From: Ursus arctos
Taxonomy: Eukaryota > Chordata > Mammalia > Carnivora > Ursidae
Direction of reading: 5' to 3'
Length of the DNA: 64,000 nucleotides
NCBI RefSeq assembly: GCF_023065955.2
Contig: NW_026622952.1
Span: forward strand, 31,978,313-32,042,312
The notes beneath the pieces were generated by a model that did no database searches, had not been told where the DNA came from, and saw only the letters and a list, made by a program, of their open reading frames with translations. Both the position numbers and the translations under genes were made by a program. Within the stretch, counting starts at the first letter, position 1. Each line of letters opens with the position of its first letter. Positions 46,995-57,927 of the stretch are shown here, piece after piece.

Positions 46995-47044
<50 letters not shown>
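46995..47044. repeat. (AT)25 microsatellite
   Basis: Uninterrupted 50-bp AT run, self-complementary and able to extrude a cruciform. Immediately left is a 15-bp tandem duplication of ATACCCTCAAGATAA (about 46968-46995). Confidence 0.97.
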
Positions 47045-47049
<5 letters not shown>

Positions 47050-49017
47050 CACTCTCATAAAATAATGTTCATAGCCTGGTTCAGGGCCTCAAGGATGGTA
47101 GGGTAAAGTTTCTCTTCTCTTTTCTTCATTCTGCCGGGTGGGTGTTGGAACTCTAGCCATTACAACATTATTTAGAAAGCAGGGGAAAAAAAAATAAAAG
47201 GAGAAGTTGGCACTTGTATTAGTAGATCAGACTGTCCTCCAAATGTCCAGGACACTTCTACTTTTACCTCATTATTCAGAACTATGTTATATGAACATCC
47301 CTTGCCATAAGAAATTTGAGAAGGGTGAAGTTTTAGCATTTTAGCTTTCATGGTAGCATGAATCAAGGGGTGAATTGATTACAATATATATTGAGTGAAC
47401 CATAGATTACCTCCCTGAGAGGTGGACATACTTCACCTCTGGTGATAGAGATAGTAGAAGGAAATTACAGGCAATCAAAGACATAGAGGTTTTGGACAAT
47501 GGTGAATAATCTGATGGGGATCAGAAAGCAGAGATCATTGAGAGTCAACCAGAGGAACTGGGAAACATTCAAAAACATGGGAAAAAGATGAAAGGCAGAG
47601 ATATAAGTAAAAACATGGTTTTAGAAATTATTCACAGAGATTATGGTTACAATTCAGAGTACATGAGTATACAATAAAGGAGGAGAGAGCTGATGAAGAC
47701 CACCCTTGAGAGCACCTTCATTAGGAAGGTTAGGTGTAGTCACGGAAGTAAGACCAAAATCAAAAGCAAGTTGTGTCATAGACACCCAAGCAGTTGAGGA
47801 ATGCCAGGATCACTATTACAAAATAATAATAAAATGAGAAAGCCACTGTTTTCGCAATGTCAGCCTTGACTTTTGAGAAAAAATAATTCTAGTAGACTCT
47901 GGGAAATATCAAGATATATTGCTTGAGTTAATTCGTGGAAGAGAATAGAAGGTAGAGAGAAACACAAATATTTTTAATTGTTATATGAGGAAAGAATAAA
48001 GGAATCAATTAAGGAGGATAGAAAAAAACCCTAAAGAAACTTGTTGTTGTTTCTTTTTTATTGTTTGTGTGTTAATGAGGACACTATAATGTTTATGAAA
48101 AATGCTAATAGAAAGTTAGAGATTAGAAGGGAAAGGAGAAAGGAAACTTAGGTTTTTCATAGATGTTTTATTTATTTTTGTCTATTCAAAGTCCAATAAT
48201 GACATTCAGACTGATAGAGTTATCAAATATATCTCAGTTGTTTTAGTAAAAGGTAATAACACTAATTGAATTGCTGAATGCTTACTGTATTGCAGACTCT
48301 GGATAATTGCAAAATTGCTAAGACAACCTGCTTCAAAATATTGTCATGAGATTGCATTTATTAATACATGTAAAATGCTGAAAACAGGTCTTAACACGTA
48401 ATAAGCTGTGGTGATATTGCTGTAATTAATAGTAACACTGGTAACCATCTTTTACAGATGCTGTCTTTTACAGAAAATAGAAGCTCATGTAATTTAATAA
48501 ATGGGTCTGAAGTAATGCAGTTAGAAAGAAACTAAATCAGAAATCTGTCTCGGGGATGTCTGGCCCCAAATTCCATGGATTTGCAGGAGAAAAGGCACAT
48601 CGTATTGAAGACCTTAAGGATAGTGTCAGCAGATGAGCTTATAGTCACAAGCCTGAGTTCAGGAACAGAATTCTAAGACTTACAGAGGAGTTTATCAGGA
48701 GCAATGAACAGTCTTAGACCAAGGATAGGTTCTCAGAATAAGGCTGTGGTTATCAAAATGGGATACAGTTAGGAATTAAGTCTCAGTAGTAAAATGGGTG
48801 CTTGGTGTCAATAACAATTTTAGGGCATCTTCCAATGTTAGCGATTCTTCTTAAATCCCTCCCTCTCAAAGGTTAGATTTGTTCCAGAGACATGAGGTTC
48901 TCTGCACTTGCATATGCGAGTCAAGTAAATTTAGCTTTTGGAAAGAACGGCATGCAAGTGGTAAGGATTACATAAAGTATCTAATCCTAAAGATTGAATT
49001 CTTAAATCAAGTGAAAT
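47045..49017. other. Unassigned, partly ancient repeat
   Basis: 47400-48160 is purine-rich and resembles the unnamed ancient repeat at 11766-12740 in style. 48265-48445 has MIR-like phrases ('aatgcttactgtattgcaga'; 'tacatgtaaaatgctgaaaa' then 'caggtcttaacacgtaataa'). Neither is secure. No exon is supported. Confidence 0.35.
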
Positions 49018-49035
49018 AGTAATTTATAATTCTTT

Positions 49036-49556
49036 TTTAAATTTAATTATATTTTTATTATTATTATGTTTAGCTAGCCAACATACAGCACATCACCAGT
49101 CCCTGATGCAGTGCTCAACGCTTCACCAGTTGCGCACAACACCCAGTGCTCATCACAACACATGCCCTCCTTAATACCCATCACCCAGATACCCCATCCT
49201 CCTACCTCCCTCCCTTCTGTAACCCTCAGTTTGTTTTCCAGAGTCTCTCATGGTTTGTCTCCTCTGTGATTCCTTCCCATTCAGTTTTCCCTCCCTTCCC
49301 CTATGGTCCTCTATGCTATTCCTTATGTTCTGCATATGAGTGAAACTATATGATAATTGTCTTTCTCTGCTTGACTTATTTCACTTAGCATAATCCCTTC
49401 CAGTTCCATCCATGTTGATGCAAATGGTGGGTAATCATCCTTTCTGATGGCTGAGTAAAATTCCATCGTATATATGAACCACATCTTTATCCATTCATCT
49501 GTTGAAGGACATCTTGGCTCCTTCCACAGTTTGGCTATTGTGGACGTTGCTGCTGC
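49036..49556 (-). mobile_element. L1 3' segment of a twin-primed insertion
   Basis: Reverse-orientation L1 from its tail to the end of ORF2: 'ccctcagtttgttttccaga', 'tatttcacttagcataatcc', 'ccttccagttccatccatgt', 'ccttccacagtttggctatt'. On the minus strand it still reads as the ORF2 C-terminus (TIAKLWKEPRCPSTDEWIK..EFYSAIRK). It joins an inverted ORF2 piece at about 49556/49557. The whole insertion is bounded by a near-perfect duplication (49018-49035 and 49920-49938). Confidence 0.93.
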
Positions 49557-49919
49557 CTCTCTAAAAAAATTAGAAAAACCCCAAATGCACAGGCTAACCT
49601 TACACCTAAAGGACTTGGAGAAAGAATAGCAAATAAAGCCTAAACGAAGCAGGAGAAGAGAAATAATAAAGATTAGAGCAGAAATCAATGAAATAGAAAC
49701 CAGAAAAACAGAACAGATCAATGAAACTAGAAGCTGGTTCTTTGAAAGAATTAATAAGAATTAACCTCTGGCCAGACTTATCCAAAAGAAAACAGAAAGG
49801 ACCCAAATCAATAAAATCATGAATGAAAGGGGATAGATCATGATTAACACCAAGGAAATAGAAGCAATTATTAGAAATTATTACCAGCAACTATATGTCA
49901 ACAAATTAAGCAATCTGGA
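49557..49919 (+). mobile_element. Inverted 5' segment of the same L1
   Basis: Plus-orientation ORF2 sequence from the EN-RT linker: 'ccttacacctaaaggacttg', 'gattagagcagaaatcaatg', 'actagaagctggttctttga', 'caaattaagcaatctggaag'. The 5'-located ORF2 piece lies inverted next to the 3' piece and shares one duplication pair, AGTAATTTATAATTCTTTT versus AGTAATTTATAAATTCTTT. This is the signature of twin priming. Inactive. Confidence 0.92.
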
Positions 49920-49938
49920 AGTAATTTATAAATTCTTT

Positions 49939-51501
49939 AAATGTATGTATAGTTCAGCCTGCTTATTGCATCCGTTATTCACTATTGTATCGTAGGGCAT
50001 TGTGTCATCACCTTTTTATCTGGAAAGATCATTGTTATTAACTAGAGATATAAGTACCCTTCAGTAGAGACCAATGCAGTTCTTGCATTCTTGCCTTTGG
50101 ATACTTTAATGACTTTGGAATATTAATTCTTGTATTCATCCATTCCTTCATTTGACCAGTATTTAGGAAAAAATGCCCTTTAAAAGGTAATACATTTAGA
50201 AATAAGGAATGAGCTATATACCTTTAAGGAAGACAGAATCTTCTAGAGGTAACAAGACATGTACTTCAGGATTAGGAGTTACATGTAATAATATAATCTA
50301 TAGATTACAAAAGTTATACAGGCAGGATTCCCAAACCAAATAATTTGTATTCTTTTTCACTGCAAATAAGATTTGTTAATATAAATCTGTCTATGCACAA
50401 TTGGAAAGTTTTTTAAAAAGGCAAATGAAGCTTCTTGTATTATGATTCTGAAACGCTTTGTGTATGCTTTAAAAAGATGCTATCAAAGTTAATATTTTAA
50501 AAGCAAATGAAATGCATTCAAATGGGAACAGACTCCCCTCTGTGATATATGCACACAAACCCACATATGCACATACGTTCTCATAGCTACTGAAGTTTGT
50601 ATCTATTCATTTTACTGTTCATGCCTGCTTCAAGAAATTTCAAACAATAAACACAACCACTTTACCTAAGGAACAAACGAGTAAAGTCTAATTAAGTACC
50701 TCATTAGAGAAAAAGAAAATATGAAAGTATCAATTATGTTAAAAACTGCAAACAGTAAAATTATTAAATATATTATAATTATATCTACTATTAAATATAT
50801 TAGAATTATATCTACTATAGAATATGTATCATATCTGTGTATGTGTATATATCAATCTGTTTATAAAATATTTATACATACTTCAACTCTGGTATATAAG
50901 TATCTGGAATTTGTTTTACCCCATCAGAACCCTGTAAATACAATTGTTTGGTCATTGGCTCATCAGATCTATTTCTGGGCCTGGTTTTGACTACATTTTT
51001 CTAAAATTAACAGGCTGCTTAAAACAAAAGTGGATATTTTGTTCTGATTATGCCGTGATTGTTGACTTAGAGGGTGAGAAAATATTTTGTTACTAGCTTT
51101 CATTTATTTAAAATATACTTATTGCTTTTAGTCAACAACTAGGAGAATGTTATTACTTTCATAATAGCAGGTATATTGATGGCAATCTTGAACAAAATGC
51201 TATCTTTTTTATTCAAATTTTAGATATACTTTCTGAGTGAAATATAAAAAAGTACACAGTAAAAAATAATTATTATGTGACTGATAGCCATGACCATTTT
51301 ATGTAAATATACTTGATGAAAAAATGTTGGGTCAGGAACTTATTCTTGTTTCTTATTTTTAAATAATTGCTTGCTTTAACAACCCGCATGAAGTTATGTA
51401 TTGACTATTTAAAGAAGGTTTTTTCACTCTGACAATAAAGTGGTCTAGGTCAGAAACACTTTCCTGCAAAAATTCAAGTATTTCTTGAATAAATTGGTAT
51501 C
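49939..51501. other. Unassigned AT-rich DNA
   Basis: No gene or named repeat. Contains the two-unit 27-bp tandem repeat at 50764-50817. Confidence 0.4.
50764..50817. repeat. 27-bp tandem duplication
   Basis: Two 27-bp units, 50764-50790 and 50791-50817, differing at one base (TATAATTA versus TAGAATTA). Local duplication. It contributes the repeated Ile-Ile-Ser-Thr-Ile residues of the spurious frame 50721-50990. Confidence 0.95.
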
Positions 51502-51517
51502 ATAATGCTTCCTCCTG

Positions 51518-51630
51518 GGGGGGGGGCACCTCACTGGCTCAGCTTATAGAGCATGGGACTCTTGTTCTAGGGGTTGTGAGTTTGAGCCCCACATTGGGTG
51601 TAGAGATCACTTCAAAATAACATCTTAAAA

Positions 51631-51666
<36 letters not shown>
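51518..51666 (+). mobile_element. Short tRNA-type Can-SINE with (TG)n tail
   Basis: GGGGGGGCACCTCACTGGCTC head, TTATAGAGCATGGGACTC, GGTTGTGAGTTTGAGCCCC (B-box region), GTGTAGAGATCACTTC. It then has a (TG)17 run (51633-51666) in place of poly(A). Duplications ATAATGCTTCCTCCTG and ATAATGCTTTCTCCTG (51502-51517, 51667-51682) differ at one base. Confidence 0.95.
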
Positions 51667-51669
<3 letters not shown>

Positions 51670-51682
51670 ATGCTTTCTCCTG

Positions 51683-52705
51683 CATTACTGGACTCACCGG
51701 AAAGTAAAGGAATGCGCCATAGATCAAAAATAAAAAGAAATAATAACTGGAATCCAAGACTGTACTAGGAAGCTGTGGAGAGAAAGCAAACTGAAAAAGG
51801 ATTCCTCTCCTTTAGGCCAGTAATGATCTTATAATAAGCCTTGGGACAGGGTGAGACATTAGAATAAAACTGAAATAATCATTAAAACCAGATTCTGAAG
51901 GAGATGAAAATGCCCGGAGTGAACAAATCACTCTGGATTCCAGGAAAGGCAAACAGAAATCCTTACTGGAGGAAAACAGTCACAATTTAAATCCTCAGAT
52001 TTCTCAAAGTTTGAGTTAAGGAAAGTTATAAGCTGTGAATAAAAAATTATCAAATGTGTGAGAAAAAAATCCTGATTTCAGAATAAATGACAGAGTTGTA
52101 ATTATCTTAAAAATACGAAATAAATATTAAAAAAATAAAAGATGGGACAAAAAAAGTGAATAAGAAGTGGGAACCTAACACTTTACTTTTAAAAATTAAA
52201 TATATATTGTAAAATTTCGGGAGTGAACAATAAAAACAGATATTGAGTTTATAATTTCCAGTTTAGTAGAGGAAAAATATCATTAAAAATAATAATAGTT
52301 TTAAATCGACTAAAAGTCTTAGTAAAGGCAGAAATATGTGGAATACATTTTTAAAAAATGTTTGGCTATTTGCTTTTGACAGGAAGTATCACAAAAATTC
52401 AAGGACACGAAAATTAATGACCCATACTTTCACTGTTACTATTCAGCTTTATTCAGATGCTCTTAGAAGTTTTTAAGGCAAGCCAAATAAGTACAATATA
52501 TAATGATTGAGAAGGAAGAAAAAGAAATGTCAATACTTACAGATAATAAGACTGTTTGTATAGAAAATACAACAGAGGAATTATAGAGAAAAAGAATTTA
52601 GAGAGATAGCTTCATCTGAGATCAATAAAGAAAAATCTTTTTTTTTTTTTTTTAATAAACTAACACAAACAGCAACGTGTTATTCATGGTGAACTTCACT
52701 GTTTG
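51683..52705. other. Unassigned AT-rich DNA
   Basis: No gene or repeat recognised. T-run at 52638-52653. Confidence 0.4.
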
Positions 52706-52795
52706 CTTGTGAAGTACCAAACACTGTTCTAAGCACTTCACATGATTGGTATCATTCAAGCCTCGCAGCAGCCCTATGAGGCAAGTACCCCATCT
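52706..52795 (-). mobile_element. MIR fragment
   Basis: 'accaaacactgttctaagca' 'cttcacatgattggtatcat' 'cctcgcagcagccctatgag' 'gcaagtacccc' follows the complement-strand MIR (CAGGCACTGTTCTAAGCACTTTACA...CCTCACAACAACCCTATGAGGTAGGTA). Confidence 0.75.
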
Positions 52796-53049
52796 CATTG
52801 TAGCCCGACCCACTTTGATACAGAAAATTGGTCTGTGACTGAATTAGCATTGCAGTTCGGAGAAGAATAAAGGATATAGAGGCGACTGGTTAGCAATGTG
52901 AAAAAAGAAAAAGAAACAGGATTCCCCCCTCATGCCAAACTCAAAAATATTTAGTTGCCAGGCTGATTAAACTCCCACGCCTTTCGAGTATTTGTTCAAA
53001 GGTCGTATTTACAGTGATACCTCTCCCCTACCAACTTTTAAAAAAATTG

Positions 53050-53307
53050 GAACCCATTCCTCTGCCCTGCACACCTGATTTTCCTTATCTTGCTCTTAAT
53101 GTTCTCCTCTATAGTACTCCTCATGATCCCACCTACTTAGTGTGATGTACTTATTATGAGCATTGCCCGTCGTGTGTTTCCTCTCCTGAAATACAACTCC
53201 ACAAGCACAGAGGTCTTTGTCTTTCTTTCCACTGGTACATCTCAAGTGTCCAGTAGAGTTCCTGGCATGTTATAGATGCTTATTAAATATTTGTTGAATG
53301 AATATTT
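53050..53307 (+). mobile_element. L2 3' end
   Basis: 'actccacaagcacagaggtc' 'tttgtctttctttccactgg' 'cagtagagttcctggcatgt' 'tatagatgcttattaaatat' 'ttgttgaatgaat' is the classic L2 tail. The upstream part (53060-53170) is weaker. Confidence 0.8.
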
Positions 53308-54196
53308 GTAGATGTAGGGTTCTGACCCAGAACAAATCTACATCAGGATTAATCGGTAGACTTTTGTGAGGGAGGATTACACAATAATTATTACCCTATT
53401 ACACATAAACAGGTTTGTGTTACTGAAAGAAAAAAAAAAAGTCATTCCTTTAGAAGCCTTGGTAGATTATAATTCATTCAGTGTGAATAGAGACTCTTTA
53501 CTTACTGTGTAAGTATTAAAAGGGTTGGCCTAAATATCATTAATTAACAAATAAAATGTTTACTATGTATTTCATTAAGATTTTTGGTTAAGTTAGATAT
53601 TATTTTTCAGTTACTGTTACTTTGTCAGTGTATTTTTAAGTAGTTTATTTTTAAGAGTTTAGAGAACCTGCATGCTAAACACTGGACTTGAAGTAAGGAA
53701 ATCTGGACATCAGACCTGGTGTGTATCGGTTTACTAGATGATTATAAGCGCATAATCTATATAAACACGGAACAGGCAACAGATGAGTCTGTCTTATTCA
53801 TTGTTGAGACTTAAGCTCTTAGAACAGTGCTTGGAAAATAATAGGCGCTCAATGCCTATTTGCTGGATGAATTAGTCTGTCAATGGGATAATTATTTATT
53901 CTCTATATTCTAGCCTCATTATCAGAAAATGGAAGTTATGCCATCTATCCAGCTTTCATCTTATTAAATTAAGTGGCAGCCATAAAACAACATGAATATC
54001 ATTACCAGTAAAAGTTCAATGACTTGGCTATCCTTCAAATACTACTATTTTGTACATTTTATTTTATAATGTTGCTATTTATGCATTGTAGATGTTGGGA
54101 ATATTAACTCTTTAAAAAGGCTTTTCTTCCTGCTTCTTTCATTTCTACAGAATTAACTCATTCTTCCATAGGAATTATCTTAAAATTTATTTACAT
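53308..54196. other. Unassigned DNA with an L2 tail
   Basis: Mostly AT-rich and unique. 53813-53872 ('cttagaacagtgcttggaaa' 'ataataggcgctcaatgcct' 'atttgctggatgaa') is a second L2-type tail on the plus strand. 53675-53760 may be a decayed MIR head. Confidence 0.5.
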
Positions 54197-54210
54197 AAAA
54201 ATGTTAGCCA

Positions 54211-54404
54211 TACTGGGGTGCCTGGGTGGCGCAGTCCTTAAGCTCTGCCTTCGGCTCAGGGTGTGATCCCAGCGCTCTGGAATCCAGCCCCGCATCAGGC
54301 TTCTCCACTGGGAGCCTGCTTCTTCCTCTCCCACTCCCCCTGCTTGTGTTCCCTCTCTCGCTGGCTGTCTCTCTCTGTCAAATAAATAAATAAAATCTTT
54401 AAAA
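54211..54404 (+). mobile_element. Young arctoid-type Can-SINE
   Basis: GGGGTGCCTGGGTGGCGCAGTCC head with a short deletion in the TTAAGC(GT)CTGCC region, CTCCCACTCCCCCTGCTTGTG body, AAATAAATAAATAAAATCTT tail. Perfect 14-bp duplications AAAAATGTTAGCCA (54197-54210, 54405-54418). Confidence 0.97.
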
Positions 54405-54503
54405 AAAAATGTTAGCCACGTCATTTAATGAAAAATGGTTATTTAGGTATATTTTTTAGGTTTACAAATGACATCACACATCATATTTTTTAGATATTTT
54501 TAA

Positions 54504-54634
54504 TTTATTTAATTAATAATATTTTTAATATTTTATTTTTAAGTAATCTGTACTATGCCCAGCATGGGTTTTGAACCTACAACCTGGAGATCAAGAGTTG
54601 CATGCTGCACTGACTGAGCCAGCTAGGTGCCCCT
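54504..54634 (-). mobile_element. Short tRNA-type Can-SINE, reverse
   Basis: T/A-rich tail, TTTTAAGTAATCTGTACTATGC, GCATGGGTTTTGAACCTACAACC, ACTGACTGAGCCAGCTAGG head complement ending GTGCCCC. Possible degraded duplication TTAGATATTTTTAA / TTAGGATATCTTTAA. Confidence 0.88.
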
Positions 54635-54649
54635 TAGGATATCTTTAAC

Positions 54650-57600
54650 TACATTTTTTGTTGTTTTTTTATCCTTTGTTAAGCAAAGACAAGGAATCCA
54701 GGGATTCTTGTCCTTGCATTATTACAGTACTAGCTCCTTCTAGAAATTCTCCTCGAGGAGGAACAGTGTTCTTTCTGAAAAATCCCCACATTTCACTCCT
54801 CTGCACTAAGAGATTTTTAATCATGCTTTAAAACATAATATGGTTTCCCATTCAATAAATTATCAGTCACAGAACTATTTTTAAACATCAGCATTTCAAG
54901 CAAATATATCTCCTATTGCATTGGCTATTTCTTTTCTCAGTAGATAAAATATTATATAAACACTCTTAAAATCTCTGTAGATATTAAAGACAAAATAAAA
55001 TTCACTACTCTACAAATCCTCATCATTTATCTTTTTAACTTAGTCTTCATGCAAATTATCTTTTACCCATAAGCCTAATGCTGAGAACAAATTAGGTTAG
55101 TGCTAAAGAAATAAAGAAAAAATGCTTCGACTAAGGAAAATGTCAATAAAAATGAACCTCGCTTACCGTATTCCTCCATAAGAAGCAACTTAATCAGAAT
55201 TTGTCAGTGATGAAAGTTCGAACATTTTTGTAAACCTCTCTCTTCCTCCCTCCCTCGTCCCCCTCTTTCCCTCCTTTCCATCTCTCATCCACCCCCACCC
55301 CCCTCAGTGTTTTAATATCTCTTCAACTTTTTGTTCCAGGCCATGAAGACTGTTGTGAAACAGAGTTTTTTCTCTTCTTTGAATATTTCTTCCCAATATT
55401 GCAACCCTATCTTTTCCTCTTTCTTTCAGAAATAAGTTAGCTTCTCCATTACACTGGATACCACTGTTACCGCAAGCAGACTAATAATTTTTCAGCTGTT
55501 TAACTGTTTACCCCAGCTAGTTGAATGGAAGTACAGGCAGAGAGCCCATAAGGAATGATGAAGACAACTAGGGACAAGGGGGATTTTTTCTACAACAGGA
55601 GTGTCTACTGTCTCTCAAATTATTGGAAACTATAATTTCTATATGTAGAGCTGGGTCATGCCTGAAATGTATAAATCGTCATGCTTTGTAGTAAGAAAAG
55701 CATGTTGCAAAATAATAAGTATTAATCAATTGTTTATCTTAATTGCATATGGTGGTATAAAGTTAGAACAAAAAATCTTTAAATAAAAACCAAAAACAAT
55801 GTTAGGATAACAATTTTGTTGGGTTCCACATAATGCTATTTGCTCTATAGTAATATTCTTAACGTGGACAATCATCCTCTATGTTGATATCCAGAAAACT
55901 GTTTAAAGAAACTAACTCGAGACAGGTGCCAAGATAGACACTGAGAAGCAAAATAAGAGACGATTAAGGAGATAAAAGACACACCCACACTCAGTCTGAA
56001 AATTGACTGCAACTCTATAGTCCACAGTGTGATAACCTATGGGAAAAATTGTTTAAAACCATGAACTATCATGTTTATTTTATGCAAATAGTACTTCACT
56101 CTTTAAAAAAAAAATCTTACCTAGGCATACATTATTTATTACATGAAAATTGGTATTGTAAGGCACTCTTTACCAAATATAAAATAAAATCATAAAGGGA
56201 CAGGCTAAGCTCTATGAAAAAAGATTATCAAAACATAAGATATCCTGGAGAGATGGATTATGAAACATCGTTTATGTATTTGTGTTTTTTTAGGGTCACT
56301 ACGGTGGTGAGATCTCCTGTCCAGTCTTTAAGGATGAAGCTTTTCTGAAATCTATTTGATATTTGGCACTGTACTAAATGTCATTGCTAAATGCGTGAAA
56401 ATATGTGGACTCCTCTCAAAAGTTTTAAGTCAGGAGAGAAAATGGTGGAAATAAGCAGCCGTTTGCAGAACTGAGTGATAGGTTCTTTAGTCCTGGGTGC
56501 TGTGGAACAGATACGTGTGCCTGTGTGGTGTTTGTGTCGGGGTCGGGGAAGTCAACAAACTCTTGGTGTGATGACTTCTGAGAAAATGGGAGGAGGGAGG
56601 AGGAATGGGTCACAGTGACAGAAGCAGCATATGTGCTTGTGTGAACATGAGGGGCAGGCAGCGTGAGAATCACATGTGGGGTTGTGTGGCCTGAGGGGAG
56701 GAGTGAGAAATGAGACCAGAATACTGCTAGGCCAAATAGCTTGCTGTTTATCTTATGAAGGCTGTGGGATATCATGGAATTATTTTCAGTTTTGGAGAAA
56801 TTATGAAGAGTGAAAGGGGAGTCAGACTTTCAAATTTCAGCCTGCGTGCTCGGATGCTGAAGGGCAAAGGAGAGAATGCGCAGTTTTGGTTTTTGCCAAG
56901 ATAAGTTAAGACCTGTATCCTAAATGAGAGTGAAGATTTCTAATAGAAAGTTGTGTGTCATGGAAGTGGAGGAAATGTAGTTGGAGGAAACAAACAATAA
57001 GAAACCAGCTTTAAAAAATAAGGAGTTGTCAAAGCAACAGATCTTCAAAACGCTGAAAAATAGTTGATGTAAGATTACATAAACATGGGGTGCGTGTGGA
57101 GGGGGAGGGTTGTGTGTGAGTGTGTGGTTTTGTTTTGTTTTGTTTTAATATAAGACTTGATGGTGTAAGTTCTCAGGTTAGTGTCGTCATGGTTGATGGT
57201 TCAGGCTCAAGGTGGTGATGGGTAAGGGTGGGAGGTGGAGTGTCATGGTGGTAGAACAGAAATGGAGGTAACTGGACCAGGAGTTTTTGCATACACGGAT
57301 TACCTTCCTGGGCATCACCTGACCTGGAATGATGGTCTATTACAGTCCATTTTCACATACAGTCAAAGATATTTCCTTTTGAATATTTATATCATATTCA
57401 GTTGTTTATGTATCAAACACTATTGGATGCTTATGCACAAAATGTTTCAAAGAATATTCTGTGAAGAAGTCCAGTACATAGGAAAGTTGGCTTTGTGACT
57501 AACTAGAGCCAAAGCAGTGCTGACATGATTGCCCTGGTGGCCCATGGACCTCAGACAGGATTGAAGTTTCATAATAGTGGGAATCTTTATTTCTTCAAAG

Positions 57601-57690
57601 ATAGCTCAGTTGACGTTGAAAGTGATAGTGAGGGAACTAATATGTGATTAGAAAGCACTGCCCAAAATGCTCGCCAGAGAAGCAAATAGG
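54650..57690. other. 3 kb of repeat-poor unassigned DNA
   Basis: 55235-55305 is a pyrimidine tract. 56420-56880 is G-rich on the plus strand, so its complement yields a 116-codon minus-strand frame (56425-56775) rich in Ser, His and Pro. It has no family resemblance and I treat it as compositional. A (GTTTT)n run lies at 57128-57147. Confidence 0.35.
55235..55305. repeat. Polypyrimidine tract
   Basis: About 70 bp almost wholly C and T (CTCC, CCCT, CCACC words), with rare A or G. Possible triplex-forming sequence. Confidence 0.85.
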
Positions 57691-57707
57691 AGGCGGTCCC
57701 GTCGTCT

Positions 57708-57910
57708 TTATTTATTTATTTTTTAAAGATTTTATTTATTCGACAGAGATAGAGACAGCCAGCGAGAGAGGGAACACAAGCAGGGGGAGTGGGAGAGGAA
57801 GAAGCAGGCTCACAGCGGAGGAGCCTGACGTGGGGCCCGATCCCATAACGCCGGGATCACGCCCTGAGCCGAAGGCAGACGCCCAACCACTGTGCCACCC
57901 AGGCGCCCCA
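57708..57910 (-). mobile_element. Young arctoid-type Can-SINE
   Basis: Reverse copy close to consensus: TTATTCGACAGAGATAGAGAC, AGCCAGCGAGAGAGGGAAC, AGGGGGAGTGGGAGAGG, head complement ending GTGCCACCCAGGCGCCCC. 17-bp duplications AGGCGGTCCCGTCGTCT and AGGCGGTCCCGTCTTCT (57691-57707, 57911-57927), one difference. The 96-codon frame 57644-57934 is antisense SINE. Confidence 0.97.
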
Positions 57911-57927
57911 AGGCGGTCCCGTCTTCT

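Noticed and set aside
56425..56775. 116-codon minus-strand frame rich in Ser, His and Pro
   Set aside because: Explained by G-rich composition of the plus strand. No recognisable family and no supporting exon signals.
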